From: Campylobacterales bacterium
GTDB lineage: Bacteria; Campylobacterota; Campylobacteria; Campylobacterales; Sulfurimonadaceae
Length of the DNA stretch: 64,000 nt
NCBI GenBank assembly: GCA_014859655.1
Contig: JACUTT010000007.1
Coordinates: forward strand, 1 to 64,000
Direction of reading: 5' to 3'
Numbering within the stretch: the stretch's first letter is position 1; every line of letters starts with the position of its first letter. Shown in pieces: positions 47,110 to 56,384 of the stretch. A program made the position numbers and the translations under genes. Below the pieces are notes generated by a model. It was not told where the DNA came from. It ran no database searches and saw nothing but the letters and a program-made list of their open reading frames with translations.

Positions 47110-48051
47110 TTACACCCCAATCCTAGTCGCCGTCAAAAAAACATAATCCTTCCCCGTAAGCGTAACCCGAAACTTCTTCTGCTGAAGATACTTCTTGCAG
47201 TAGATCACGTCTGAGTAGAGCATTCCCATCTCCGAGAAGGCGTAGTTGGGTACTTTTGCGCCGTAGATCATCTCGCCTCCCATCCATCGGCAGTTGGGAA
47301 AACCCAGGATAATGGCACCCTCCGGGCTCAGGTAGTTCTGCACCAGCGACATGAAAAAAGGCTTGAAGTCTATTCCCGGGCTTTGGAAAGTGCCGATGCT
47401 GATAATGAGGTCGAAACGTCCGAGATTCAGCGCATCGAGGGTATTGATGTCCTGCTCTATAAAGCGCATATTTTCCTGAGGAAAACGCTCTTTGGCAAAG
47501 GCTATAGCAGAGGCTGAGTGGTCGATGCCGACGAACTCCATCTTTTCAAAGAGCTTTGCCTCGACGCTCTCCTTGATGAGATGGAACTCATTTCCCCCGC
47601 TGATGCCGAGGTCTAGTACACGTTTTTTGTTATGGATCTTCACGTTTTTCAGCGCCTGGCGGAAGGGCCACAAGAAGGCCGGCTCCTCGTTTTTGTTGAT
47701 CTCGAAAAAAGCCGAGGAGACCCCGTATTTCTCTGCTTTATTCTCCTCGTCTGAAATATGAAAAGAGTCATTGAGCGCGAGTTTCTCAAAGCCTATGACG
47801 ACGGTGTGCGGCTGGGCGAGTACGGGCGTGCGCGTCCGGCAGAAGAGAAGTTCGGCCAGATCGCTCCAGGCCTTGTAGCCGCGGTAGAGATAGGAGTTGC
47901 CGCCGATCTCTATCTGCTTTCCGGCGTAGGTGCTGCTCGCGTAGTCGGGGTTGAGCACCTCGAACTCTAGCGTTTGTGCGCCATTGGAAAGTTCCGACTC
48001 CAGCCAGGAGATGATCTCAAGCATCGGCTCGCTGGTGAAGCTTCGCATCAT
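47110..48051 (-). CDS. SAM-dependent methyltransferase
   Basis: KRVLDLGISGGNEFHLIKE; FVGIDHSASAIAFAKERF; FDLIISIGTFQSPGI. Confidence 0.82.
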   Translation of the reverse strand: MMRSFTSEPMLEIISWLESELSNGAQTLEFEVLNPDYASSTYAGKQIEIGGNSYLYRGYKAWSDLAELLFCRTRTPVLAQPHTVVIGFEKLALNDSFHISDEENKAEKYGVSSAFFEINKNEEPAFLWPFRQALKNVKIHNKKRVLDLGISGGNEFHLIKESVEAKLFEKMEFVGIDHSASAIAFAKERFPQENMRFIEQDINTLDALNLGRFDLIISIGTFQSPGIDFKPFFMSLVQNYLSPEGAIILGFPNCRWMGGEMIYGAKVPNYAFSEMGMLYSDVIYCKKYLQQKKFRVTLTGKDYVFLTATRIGV

Positions 48052-48581
48052 CTATTGTGGGTCGACGGATAGCTTTTCATCGCTTCTGCAATGACCGTGT
48101 TGACATACGCTATGCGCTCCTGCGGTGTCTCTTTTCGGCTCAGGGTATCCGTGGCGATGGAGCGCCATACGATCTTCTTGTTTTTGGGGTTCAGCGCGTC
48201 GATGATAAGGGTGCCTTTGGTGTAGCGGTGGGTGCGCGCTGTGGCCATCATGCCCGGGCTATAGCCGTAGCCGATGAAGCCCGCCATATGGTAGTCGGTG
48301 TCAATGTCCACCTTCTCTTCGACATTGACGTGAAAGACGAAGAGCAGCTCCGCCTCCTCTTTTGGGCTTTGGCGGTAGCCCTTTGCCAAGAGTTCCTTCT
48401 GCAAGGCCGCAATCAAGCGGTCGTTGAAGAGCGTGTTCTCGCCTTCTCTGTCATAGTGCACGACGGCGAAGCTTTTTTGCTTTTCAAGTTCAAACTCCGG
48501 GTCATAGTCAACCGTGACACGCAGTGTGGAACATCCCAAAAAGAGCCACAGAAGGGGCAGGATCATAAGAAACTTTTTCAT
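48048..48581 (-). CDS. DUF4136-like lipoprotein
   Basis: Lipobox LLWLFLGCSTLRVTVDYDPEFE; KGTLIIDALNPKNKKIVWRSIA. Confidence 0.8.
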   Translation of the reverse strand: MKKFLMILPLLWLFLGCSTLRVTVDYDPEFELEKQKSFAVVHYDREGENTLFNDRLIAALQKELLAKGYRQSPKEEAELLFVFHVNVEEKVDIDTDYHMAGFIGYGYSPGMMATARTHRYTKGTLIIDALNPKNKKIVWRSIATDTLSRKETPQERIAYVNTVIAEAMKSYPSTHNR

Positions 48582-48679
48582 TTTTTTCCTTTGGGTTCAA
48601 TAAACCCGATTCTACTATAGGCTACCTCTATATTTCAATAATATTCCGATACAATTACAGAAAGTAAATTAAAAATCAG

Positions 48680-50431
48680 ATGACCAGACAGAATAAATCA
48701 AAAAAAATAATAGTTTTATTTCTCTTTTTTATTGTTGGCTTCATCCTGTTTTTAAGCTCACAGCTCTACACGGTCATGCACAAGCGCCATCTCCCCTCTT
48801 TGTTTACTTCGGATGAGACACGCGCTGAACGCGGAGAGATCATCAGTGCCGACGGTTTTCACATTGCGACCACCCAGCAGCTCTACAAGGCGGTTGTCAA
48901 CACCCAAAACATCGACCCCGGCAAAAAAGAGCTTTTTGTAAAACTCTTCTCTATCTACAGCGGCATGAGCGAAAAAGAGATTAACAAACGGCTCTCCTCG
49001 CGCAAGGGAAGTGTCGTTCTCTCCTATAACATCAATCCCCAAAACGCCCAATACCTCAAGACTCTGGCCTACAAGCTTCGGCAGATGAAGGTCTTTACGG
49101 AGTATGTTCTTCCCAACGGGCAGCACATCCTTCACGGGCTCAATATCCTGCCCAGCGGAGAAAAACGCCAATACCCCTATAAAGATCTACTAAGCTCTGT
49201 CGTCGGCTACACACACAAGGTAGAAGACAACAGCTATACGCTTGTACGAGGCGTGAAGGGCATAGAGAAAAATTTTGACTCTGCCTTGAATTCGCAGCAA
49301 GACGGCAGGCGCTTCGGGCCGCGCGATGTCAGCAACTACATGATCCTCAATAAAAAGAGCTTTACAAAACCCGATATCAACGGCCTGAATATCCAGCTCT
49401 CCATTCCCGTAACCCTGCAAAAACGCGTTGAAAAGATACTCTCAAAGATGCAAACAAAGCTCGATGCGAACGAAATCATGGCTGTTGTCATGGAGTCTGA
49501 CACCGGAAGGATCATCTCCATGGCCAGCTCGAACCGTTTTTGTCCCGACCATATCCTCCGATCGGATTACCCTTCGCTCAACGCCAATGTCATCGAGTAC
49601 AGTTTTGAGCCGGGTTCTGTCTTGAAACCGATCATATTTTCACTTCTTCTTGAGCACAAGCTTGTCAATCCCTACGATCTTGTCAACGGCCATCAGGGAC
49701 GGATGAGGCTCGGACGCAAGGTCATCACCGACGAGCACAAGTTCGACTGGCTAAGCGCTGAAAACGTCATCGTCCACTCCTCCAACATTGGCATCGCCCA
49801 GTTGGCCCAGAAACTTCCCGCACTTGATTACTATCAGGGGCTGATCAATTTTGGTTTTGCCCAAAAAAGCGGACTTGAACTCCCCTATGAGAAACAAGGA
49901 AGTGTGCCGGCCATCAATCAGCTCAAAGACGAGATCTACAAGGCAACAGCATCCTACGGGTATGGACTCGACGTCAATGTTATGCAGCTGATAAGGGCCT
50001 ACAATGTCTTCAACAACCGCGGCCGCACCCTGAAGCCCTTTATCGTCGAGAACCTGATCGATATGCACGGAAATATCGAGTCCGTCACGCCTGAAGGCTC
50101 CGTACAGGTGATCTCCACGGCTACGGCGGAGCGGATGAAGCAGATCATGATCAAAACGGTCAATGTCGGAACCGGTAAGGGAACCGTCACTCCCGGCCTT
50201 GAAGTCGGCGGAAAAACAGGAACGGCACATATCGCCGAGAGAGGGAAATATGTCCAGAAGTACAATACCTCATTTTTCGGTTTTGCCAATGACGAGAAGA
50301 GACACTATACCATCGGCGTGACGGTCATTCAGCCAAAGACAAACCATTTTGCCTCCCTGACAGCAGTGCCTGTTTACAAGCAGATCGTTGACCTGATGGT
50401 CGAGTTTGACTACCTGCACCCGAAGCAGTAG
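48680..50431 (+). CDS. ftsI: Class B penicillin-binding protein (FtsI/PBP2-type)
   Basis: FEPGSVLKPIIFSLL; VHSSNIGIAQLAQ; GGKTGTAHIAERGKY. Confidence 0.92.
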   Translation: MTRQNKSKKIIVLFLFFIVGFILFLSSQLYTVMHKRHLPSLFTSDETRAERGEIISADGFHIATTQQLYKAVVNTQNIDPGKKELFVKLFSIYSGMSEKEINKRLSSRKGSVVLSYNINPQNAQYLKTLAYKLRQMKVFTEYVLPNGQHILHGLNILPSGEKRQYPYKDLLSSVVGYTHKVEDNSYTLVRGVKGIEKNFDSALNSQQDGRRFGPRDVSNYMILNKKSFTKPDINGLNIQLSIPVTLQKRVEKILSKMQTKLDANEIMAVVMESDTGRIISMASSNRFCPDHILRSDYPSLNANVIEYSFEPGSVLKPIIFSLLLEHKLVNPYDLVNGHQGRMRLGRKVITDEHKFDWLSAENVIVHSSNIGIAQLAQKLPALDYYQGLINFGFAQKSGLELPYEKQGSVPAINQLKDEIYKATASYGYGLDVNVMQLIRAYNVFNNRGRTLKPFIVENLIDMHGNIESVTPEGSVQVISTATAERMKQIMIKTVNVGTGKGTVTPGLEVGGKTGTAHIAERGKYVQKYNTSFFGFANDEKRHYTIGVTVIQPKTNHFASLTAVPVYKQIVDLMVEFDYLHPKQ

Positions 50432-50440
50432 CCTCGTTTT

Positions 50441-51262
50441 TTAGATCCAGATATTATCGATCAGCCTTGTCGCCCCCAGACGTGCAGCGACCAAGATGAT
50501 GCTGTTTCCGATCTCGACTTTTTCCTGGGGAACAAAAGAGCGCGAAACGATAGAGATATACTCGACTTCCAGAGGGCTCAGGACTTCCCTCATCTCTTTG
50601 TCTATCCGCTCCGCCTCGAACACCTTCTGTATGACGAGATTTGTCGCGCATTTGAGCGACTTTCCGATCTTCAAAGCCTCAAGCCTTTCTGCATCATTCA
50701 GATAAACATTGCGCGAGCTCATCGCCAGTCCATCGCTCTCTCGCATCGTTTCAAGGGCAATCACCTCGACATCCATAAAGAAGTTTTTGACCATCTGCAT
50801 GATCAGCAAGAACTGCTGCGCATCTTTTTTTCCGAAGTAGGCACGTGTCGGCGTCACGATGTTAAACAGCTTCATCACTACCGTCAAGACACCGTCAAAA
50901 TGGCCGGGGCGCACATGTCCCTCCAGGACGTAGCCTCTGACATTGGGTGAGCAGATTTTTATCTCGTCCTCCTCGTACATATCTTCAGCTTGAGGGTAGA
51001 AGAGGATGTCGACCCCTGCTATAGAACAGATCTTCTCATCCGCTTCAAACTTTTTCGGGTATTTATCGAGGTCTTCGCCTTCCAGAAATTGCGTCGGGTT
51101 GACAAAGATCGAGACCACGCAGAGGGCATTCTCTTTGCGCGCTCTTTCGATCAGGCTCAAATGCCCTCTGTGCAGCGCGCCCATCGTAGGCACGAAACCG
51201 ATCTCCCCCTGGTGTTCTTTTAAAATAGTTTTGAGTTCGTGGGGCGAGCGGACAATCTTCAT
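50441..51262 (-). CDS. panC: Pantoate--beta-alanine ligase
   Basis: [56 protein letters not shown]. Confidence 0.95.
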   Translation of the reverse strand: MKIVRSPHELKTILKEHQGEIGFVPTMGALHRGHLSLIERARKENALCVVSIFVNPTQFLEGEDLDKYPKKFEADEKICSIAGVDILFYPQAEDMYEEDEIKICSPNVRGYVLEGHVRPGHFDGVLTVVMKLFNIVTPTRAYFGKKDAQQFLLIMQMVKNFFMDVEVIALETMRESDGLAMSSRNVYLNDAERLEALKIGKSLKCATNLVIQKVFEAERIDKEMREVLSPLEVEYISIVSRSFVPQEKVEIGNSIILVAARLGATRLIDNIWI

Positions 51263-51322
51263 CTTTTTAAGCCTTCTTAGTTTATAATAATGCAATTATA
51301 TACACATCTTGGACAAATACTT

Positions 51323-52423
51323 ATGGATCACTACGAATACGGCGAACTTTTAAAAACATTAGATACAAAAATGGAAAATATACGCAATATTGTCAAGCCA
51401 GACAATATTCAAAAACGCCTAGATGAGATTCAAATCCTAGAGAGCAACCAGGACTTCTGGAACGATGCGGCTGCGGCAAACCAGGTGCAAAAAGAGAAGA
51501 CCCAACTGGAGCGAAAACTCGAAAAGTTCAAGATCGCAGCCGGAAGACTTGAGGATGCAACCGAACTCTACACTATGGCAAAAGAAGAGGGAGATGACGA
51601 GACAATAGAGACCCTCTTTGGCGAGGCCGAAAAGCTCGATGAAAGTGTCAAGCAAATGGAAGTCGAAGTGATGCTCAGCGGAGAACATGACGCCAACAAT
51701 GCCATCGTCTCCATCCACCCCGGAGCGGGCGGAACGGAGTCTCAGGACTGGGCCCATATGCTCTTTAGGATGTACTCGCGCTGGGCGGAGCGACGCGGAT
51801 TCAAGACGGAGATTCTCGACTACCAAAACGGCGAAGAGGCGGGGATCAAAGACGCCTCCATGCTCATCACAGGCGAAAATGCCTACGGCTATCTCAAGGT
51901 TGAAAACGGCATTCACCGTCTGGTGCGCATCTCCCCTTTTGACTCCAATGCCAAGCGCCACACCTCCTTCTCTTCGGTTATGGTCTCGCCCGAACTCGAT
52001 GACGATATCGCCATCGAGATTGAAGACAAGGATATCCGCATCGATACCTATCGTGCCAGCGGTGCGGGCGGTCAGCATGTCAACAAAACCGAGTCCGCCA
52101 TCCGTATCACGCATATCAAAACAGGTATTGTCGTGCAGTGCCAGAACGACCGCTCTCAACACAAGAACAAGGCCACGGCGATGAAGATGCTCAAATCGCA
52201 TCTGTATGAGTTTGAGATGGAGAAACAGCAAGCTGAAAAAGATGGCATAGAGAAGTCGGAGATCGGCTGGGGACATCAGATCCGCTCTTATGTCCTGGCT
52301 CCTTATCAGCAGGTCAAAGACACCCGCTCAAACGAGGCATTCTCCAATGTCAGCGCCATTTTGGACGGAGATATAGACAAGCTTATAGAGGGAGTGCTTA
52401 TCTCGCAAAGCACAAACGATTAA
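51323..52423 (+). CDS. prfB: Peptide chain release factor 2
   Basis: [38 protein letters not shown]. Confidence 0.94.
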   Translation: MDHYEYGELLKTLDTKMENIRNIVKPDNIQKRLDEIQILESNQDFWNDAAAANQVQKEKTQLERKLEKFKIAAGRLEDATELYTMAKEEGDDETIETLFGEAEKLDESVKQMEVEVMLSGEHDANNAIVSIHPGAGGTESQDWAHMLFRMYSRWAERRGFKTEILDYQNGEEAGIKDASMLITGENAYGYLKVENGIHRLVRISPFDSNAKRHTSFSSVMVSPELDDDIAIEIEDKDIRIDTYRASGAGGQHVNKTESAIRITHIKTGIVVQCQNDRSQHKNKATAMKMLKSHLYEFEMEKQQAEKDGIEKSEIGWGHQIRSYVLAPYQQVKDTRSNEAFSNVSAILDGDIDKLIEGVLISQSTND

Positions 52424-52431
52424 GAGAACGC

Positions 52432-53007
52432 ATGAAGCGTTTTAGCAACCGCTCGATCCTCTATCTTCACGGTTATAGCTCCTCGTCGCAAGGCGAAAAA
52501 GCACAACTGTTGCGAAAAGAGTGCCCGCAAAATCGCCTGCTTATCCCCGATCTTCCACTCGATCCTCAAGAGTGTATGCACCTGAGCGAAGATATGCTTC
52601 GGACAGCTTCGAACAACACCATCATCATCGGCGCCTCTTTGGGCGGTTTTTATGCCCTCTATCTGGCGGCAAAGTTTAAAAAAGACTGCCTTCTTATCAA
52701 TCCTGTCCTCCATCCTTCAGCCGAAGCCAAGAAACTGCTTTCTCTTGAAGAGAACCAAGAAAAGAAAAAAGTCATTTTAAATGCGGCAAATATCTATCTG
52801 GCTTTCGAAAGCAGCCTCAGATCCTTGAAAGTGCCTAAAAACTGTTTTGTAGCCCTCGCAGAGAGGGACCAGACCATCGACCCCAAGATCGCATCCGAGT
52901 ACTTTGAGCATGCGCATATTCAGTTTTACAGCGATGACCATGCGATGCTGGCAAGTTTTACAAACATACTGAATGACTTTGAAGAGTTTTTGGACGACAA
53001 GTTTTAA
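52432..53007 (+). CDS. YqiA-like alpha/beta-fold esterase
   Basis: ILYLHGYSSSSQGEKAQLL; IIIGASLGGFYALYLAAKF. Confidence 0.82.
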   Translation: MKRFSNRSILYLHGYSSSSQGEKAQLLRKECPQNRLLIPDLPLDPQECMHLSEDMLRTASNNTIIIGASLGGFYALYLAAKFKKDCLLINPVLHPSAEAKKLLSLEENQEKKKVILNAANIYLAFESSLRSLKVPKNCFVALAERDQTIDPKIASEYFEHAHIQFYSDDHAMLASFTNILNDFEEFLDDKF

Positions 53008-53036
53008 CCTGAAAAACCTTAACAGCGCTATAGCAG

Positions 53037-53348
53037 CTACTCTTTTTTCAAAAACCCATATCCCAAAAAGCCGGCACCCGCGATGACCATGATGACCAAA
53101 AATATACGCAACTGCTTTTTTTGTGTCTCCTGATGCTCCTGCATAAAGTTGGGCGGGGGCAGGGGCTTTGACCCGCCTGCACTGCTCACTTTAGCTTCCA
53201 TGCGGGCCACATTGGCGGAAGCCTTCTCATTTTCGCTCAACCCCTCTTTGGGCTGTGACCAAAAAAGAAGCACCAGGGCCATCAGCAGAAAATTGGCTCC
53301 CGTGATCTTGTAGGCTAGTCTTTTGTTATGTTTGAACCATTTGAGCAT
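53037..53348 (-). CDS. Small membrane protein, hypothetical
   Basis: Two hydrophobic segments (ITGANFLLMALVLLFW, IFLVIMVIAGAGFLGYGFL). Confidence 0.6.
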   Translation of the reverse strand: MLKWFKHNKRLAYKITGANFLLMALVLLFWSQPKEGLSENEKASANVARMEAKVSSAGGSKPLPPPNFMQEHQETQKKQLRIFLVIMVIAGAGFLGYGFLKKE

Positions 53349-53440
53349 ATAAACCCTTAGCTATAATTGTTTTTTATTTTAACACGCTTTTAGTGTTTTT
53401 TGCTTAGAATGGGGAACCTTTTATCCAAATCAAGGCACTT

Positions 53441-53773
53441 ATGCATACCGTTTCCTATATTCAAGACACCGTCCACCTCGTCATACGCATCACAACAAAA
53501 AAAGAAGAGCGTGAGAAGGTTCTGCTCTGTCTGTATGAGACAATAGCGCCGACACACAAAGAAGAGGGCTGCCTTGAGTACAGGATCATACAAAACGGCA
53601 TCTCCCTTCTCGTCATCGGAAAATGGAAGAGCCAGATGGCGCTGGACATACACCTGCTTTTACACTTTCACCTGCATCTTTTTGAAAATATTCTGCCCGG
53701 CCTGTGTAAAAAGATCCGCGTTCAGACCTACAAAGAGATTGAGCCGCCGATCACCTCGTTGAGCATTTTATGA
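53441..53773 (+). CDS. Antibiotic biosynthesis monooxygenase (ABM)-fold protein
   Basis: VHLVIRITTKKEEREKVLLCLYETIAPTHKEEGCLEYRII. Confidence 0.7.
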   Translation: MHTVSYIQDTVHLVIRITTKKEEREKVLLCLYETIAPTHKEEGCLEYRIIQNGISLLVIGKWKSQMALDIHLLLHFHLHLFENILPGLCKKIRVQTYKEIEPPITSLSIL

Positions 53774-53815
53774 TTGCAGTTTGGAAAGTTTTAAACTTCT
53801 GCTAAAATTCCCTTT

Positions 53816-54538
53816 ATGAACACACTGCTGCGCGAATACACGACCGAAGAGGAGTGCGCCTATCTAAGCGACACCCAACAGACAACACACTACAAGATCA
53901 TTCAAGACTGCTCTACCGAGTACTGCGAATCCCTGATCGAAAGAGGATGGCGCCGTTTCGGGAGCATGTTTTTCCGTCCCATCTGCGCGGAGTGCACTGC
54001 CTGTGAGAGCATCAAGATCGACGTCGAGAACTACCGCTTCTCTAAGTCGGAACGCCGCATACTTCGCAAGAACGCAAACACGAGAGTGCATATCCAGCTT
54101 CCCCAGGTCACGCAGGCACATCTTGATCTTTTTGAAAAATACCACAGCCATATGAAAGACAAACGCGACTGGACACACGAGAAGACAAGTCCGCAACACT
54201 ACTACATGTCCTTTGTACATGGGCATGGGGATTTTGGCTACGAGGTCCTGTACTACATAGACGAGGTGCTTGTGGGTATCGATCTGATCGATATTCTGCC
54301 CAACGGGATCTCTTCGATCTACTTCTACTATGACCCCGACTACAGCGAATACTCTTTGGGAACCTACTCCATGCTTGAACAGATCTCCATGGCAAAAGAG
54401 AAGGAGCTGGAGTGGATCTATCTGGGCTATTATGTCCAGGGGTGCCAAAGTCTGACTTACAAAAGCCGGTATAAGCCCTACCATGTACTCCAGGGCCGCC
54501 CCTGGGATGCGCATGAGCCAAACTGGATACTGGCTTAA
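53816..54538 (+). CDS. bpt: Arginyl/leucyl-tRNA--protein transferase (Bpt/Ate family)
   Basis: GWRRFGSMFFRPICAECTACESIKIDVENYRFSKSERR; ISSIYFYYDPDYSEYSLGTYSMLEQI. Confidence 0.92.
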   Translation: MNTLLREYTTEEECAYLSDTQQTTHYKIIQDCSTEYCESLIERGWRRFGSMFFRPICAECTACESIKIDVENYRFSKSERRILRKNANTRVHIQLPQVTQAHLDLFEKYHSHMKDKRDWTHEKTSPQHYYMSFVHGHGDFGYEVLYYIDEVLVGIDLIDILPNGISSIYFYYDPDYSEYSLGTYSMLEQISMAKEKELEWIYLGYYVQGCQSLTYKSRYKPYHVLQGRPWDAHEPNWILA

Positions 54539-54581
54539 GCTATAATATCATGCCAAATCTTACAAACCAGGCCTCACATCT

Positions 54582-54812
54582 ATGCAGCGAAACTTTACAG
54601 AAAGACGACAAAGACGTTCCTCTTATGCCGTACCTCTGCTCTATTTTCTTCTTGAACTTGTTATGATGTGGTTAGTGATATCTTTGTTAAACTGGGATCT
54701 GGACATTCGCCAATGGGGAGTTTATGCCTACGCGGGGCTTGCGCTGTGGCTGAGCTATAGCAGCTTAAAACTCACCATTGTCATCAAACGCCAAAAACGC
54801 CCTCTCCCGTGA
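54582..54812 (+). CDS. Small membrane protein, hypothetical
   Basis: 76 aa with two TM segments; overlaps the EamA gene start. Confidence 0.55.
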   Translation: MQRNFTERRQRRSSYAVPLLYFLLELVMMWLVISLLNWDLDIRQWGVYAYAGLALWLSYSSLKLTIVIKRQKRPLP

Positions 54813-55687
54813 GCAGCACTTTAAAATTCACTCTGCTGATGCTTCTGGCTATGTTACTCTGGGGCGGCGGCTGGAGCGCGTTAAAGATTTTGACTGAGTC
54901 CGTGGGCGTAGAGGTTCTGACGCTATGGCGTTTTATCATTATGTTTGTCTCGTTTCTGCCAATTCTCTATTTTTTCAAAGAGCCTCTTCGTCTTCCCAGA
55001 AAAAGTCTCAAATACCTTCTAGCAGGCTCCATACTCAACATCATCTTCATGCTCTTCGCCTATCTCGGCGTCAAGTTCTCAACCGCGGGCAGCGCCGGCG
55101 TCATCATCACCATTCTCAGCCCGCTCTTCACCTTTGTTCTCTCGGTTGCGATCTTAAAACATCTGCACACCCGAGCACAGTACTTCGGACTTGCGGTGGG
55201 CATCCTCGGCGGCATTATCATGCTCAACATCCAGGAGATAGAACTGGACTCTATTTTTTACGGGGGCGAGCTCTATTTTATTCTTGCGGCTCTTGTCTGG
55301 GCGGCGATCACTCTGGTCGCCCAGCGCTCCCATCTGCACATCAACCCGATCCACTACAGCTTTTTTATCTCTGCGATCTCGATGTTTTTGCTGCTGCTCA
55401 TCACCCTTCCCTACGAGATCAGCCTCGTGTTTGAACAAAACACCAGATTCTGGACGGCGCTGCTCTATCTGGGCATCCTTGGTCAGAGCGTCGCCACGAC
55501 GATCTTCTTCGTCGCCTCGGGCCGGCTGGGCTCTTCCAAAGCCAGCTCCTTTATGTTTCTTGTTCCCTTGTTTGCGCTGCTGGTGAGTTGGATTGTGCTT
55601 GACGAGGAGCTGAAGATTCATGTCGTCATCGGGGGATCTATCTCACTGATCGCGGTCTATTTTATCAACAAGCGATCAAAACAATAA
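54809..55687 (+). CDS. EamA/DMT family transporter
   Basis: 10-TM-like; duplicated EamA pattern (GGGWSALKILTESVGVEVLTLWRF; GRLGSSKASSFMFLVPLFALL). Confidence 0.88.
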   Translation: MSSTLKFTLLMLLAMLLWGGGWSALKILTESVGVEVLTLWRFIIMFVSFLPILYFFKEPLRLPRKSLKYLLAGSILNIIFMLFAYLGVKFSTAGSAGVIITILSPLFTFVLSVAILKHLHTRAQYFGLAVGILGGIIMLNIQEIELDSIFYGGELYFILAALVWAAITLVAQRSHLHINPIHYSFFISAISMFLLLLITLPYEISLVFEQNTRFWTALLYLGILGQSVATTIFFVASGRLGSSKASSFMFLVPLFALLVSWIVLDEELKIHVVIGGSISLIAVYFINKRSKQ

Positions 55688-55757
55688 AAATATACTCAAG
55701 AATGGGTTTATGGATTTGTATTTTTTGGGGATTTTAAAATGTGCGTGAAGTATAAAA

Positions 55758-55846
55758 TGGTGGACCCTCAGGGATTCGAACCCTGGGAGGTATAACCCTC
55801 GCCGGTTTTCAAGACCGGTGCATTCGACCAACTCTGCCAAAGATCC
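55758..55846 (-). tRNA. tRNA-Ser (anticodon UGA)
   Basis: Cloverleaf with long variable arm GAGGGTTATACCTC; anticodon arm CCGGT-CTTGAAA-ACCGG; encoded CCA; discriminator A. Confidence 0.93.
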
Positions 55847-55868
55847 ACATATGAAGTAAATTGCTGTA

Positions 55869-55942
55869 TGGAGGCGCCACCCAGATTCGAACTGGGGGTA
55901 GGAGCTTTGCAGGCTCCGGCCTTACCACTTGGCGATGGCGCC
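55869..55942 (-). tRNA. tRNA-Cys (anticodon GCA)
   Basis: GGCGCCA...TGGCGCC acceptor; GGAGC-CTGCAAA-GCTCC; encoded CCA. Confidence 0.95.
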
Positions 55943-55963
55943 GTAAATCGATAGCCTAAGCTA

Positions 55964-56050
55964 TGGTGCCCGGAGCCGGACTTGAACCGGCACAGTGTTG
56001 CCACCGAGGGATTTTAAGTCCCTTGCGTCTACCGATTTCGCCATCCGGGC
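55964..56050 (-). tRNA. tRNA-Leu (anticodon UAA)
   Basis: GCCCGGA...TCCGGGC acceptor; anticodon loop CTTAAAA; long variable arm; encoded CCA. Confidence 0.95.
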
Positions 56051-56113
56051 ACATTTAACAATAATACTCAAGATTCACAAACAAGTTTTGAAAATCTTCA
56101 ATACTTATGAAAA

Positions 56114-56188
56114 TGGAGCGGGAAACGAGGTTCGAACTCGCGACCCCAACCTTGGCAAGGTTGTGCTCTACCACTGAGCTATTCCCGC
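56114..56188 (-). tRNA. tRNA-Gly (anticodon GCC)
   Basis: GCGGGAA acceptor; anticodon loop TTGCCAA; encoded CCA. Confidence 0.95.
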
Positions 56189-56209
56189 ATACTTTGTTTG
56201 TGGACGGGA

Positions 56210-56238
56210 ATTTTAGCAAAAGAAATTTCAAATGTAAA
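56210..56238 (-). promoter_or_regulatory. Promoter of the Gly-Leu-Cys-Ser tRNA operon
   Basis: Minus strand TTTACA-17 nt-TAAAAT just upstream of tRNA-Gly. Confidence 0.65.
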
Positions 56239-56384
56239 GAGCAATCGTGCTATTTTTATCAATTTTTGCAAATTTCTTTAAAATTTAAAATCACAGCCCG
56301 CGATCTCTTGGGATTCTCCCTCCCGATTGAGGCCAAAAATTCGATATAATCATGACAAATTATAACTACTATAAAAGGATTTGT

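Noticed and set aside
47110-48051. Methyltransferase as the modification partner of the GIY-YIG protein
   Set aside because: It is a generic class I SAM methyltransferase on the opposite strand without DNA-methylase motifs such as DPPY/NPPY; no support for a restriction-modification pair.
55758-56188. tRNA cluster as an integrated-element attachment site
   Set aside because: No integrase, no partial tRNA duplicate and no atypical genes next to the tRNAs; flanked by EamA and ilvD.
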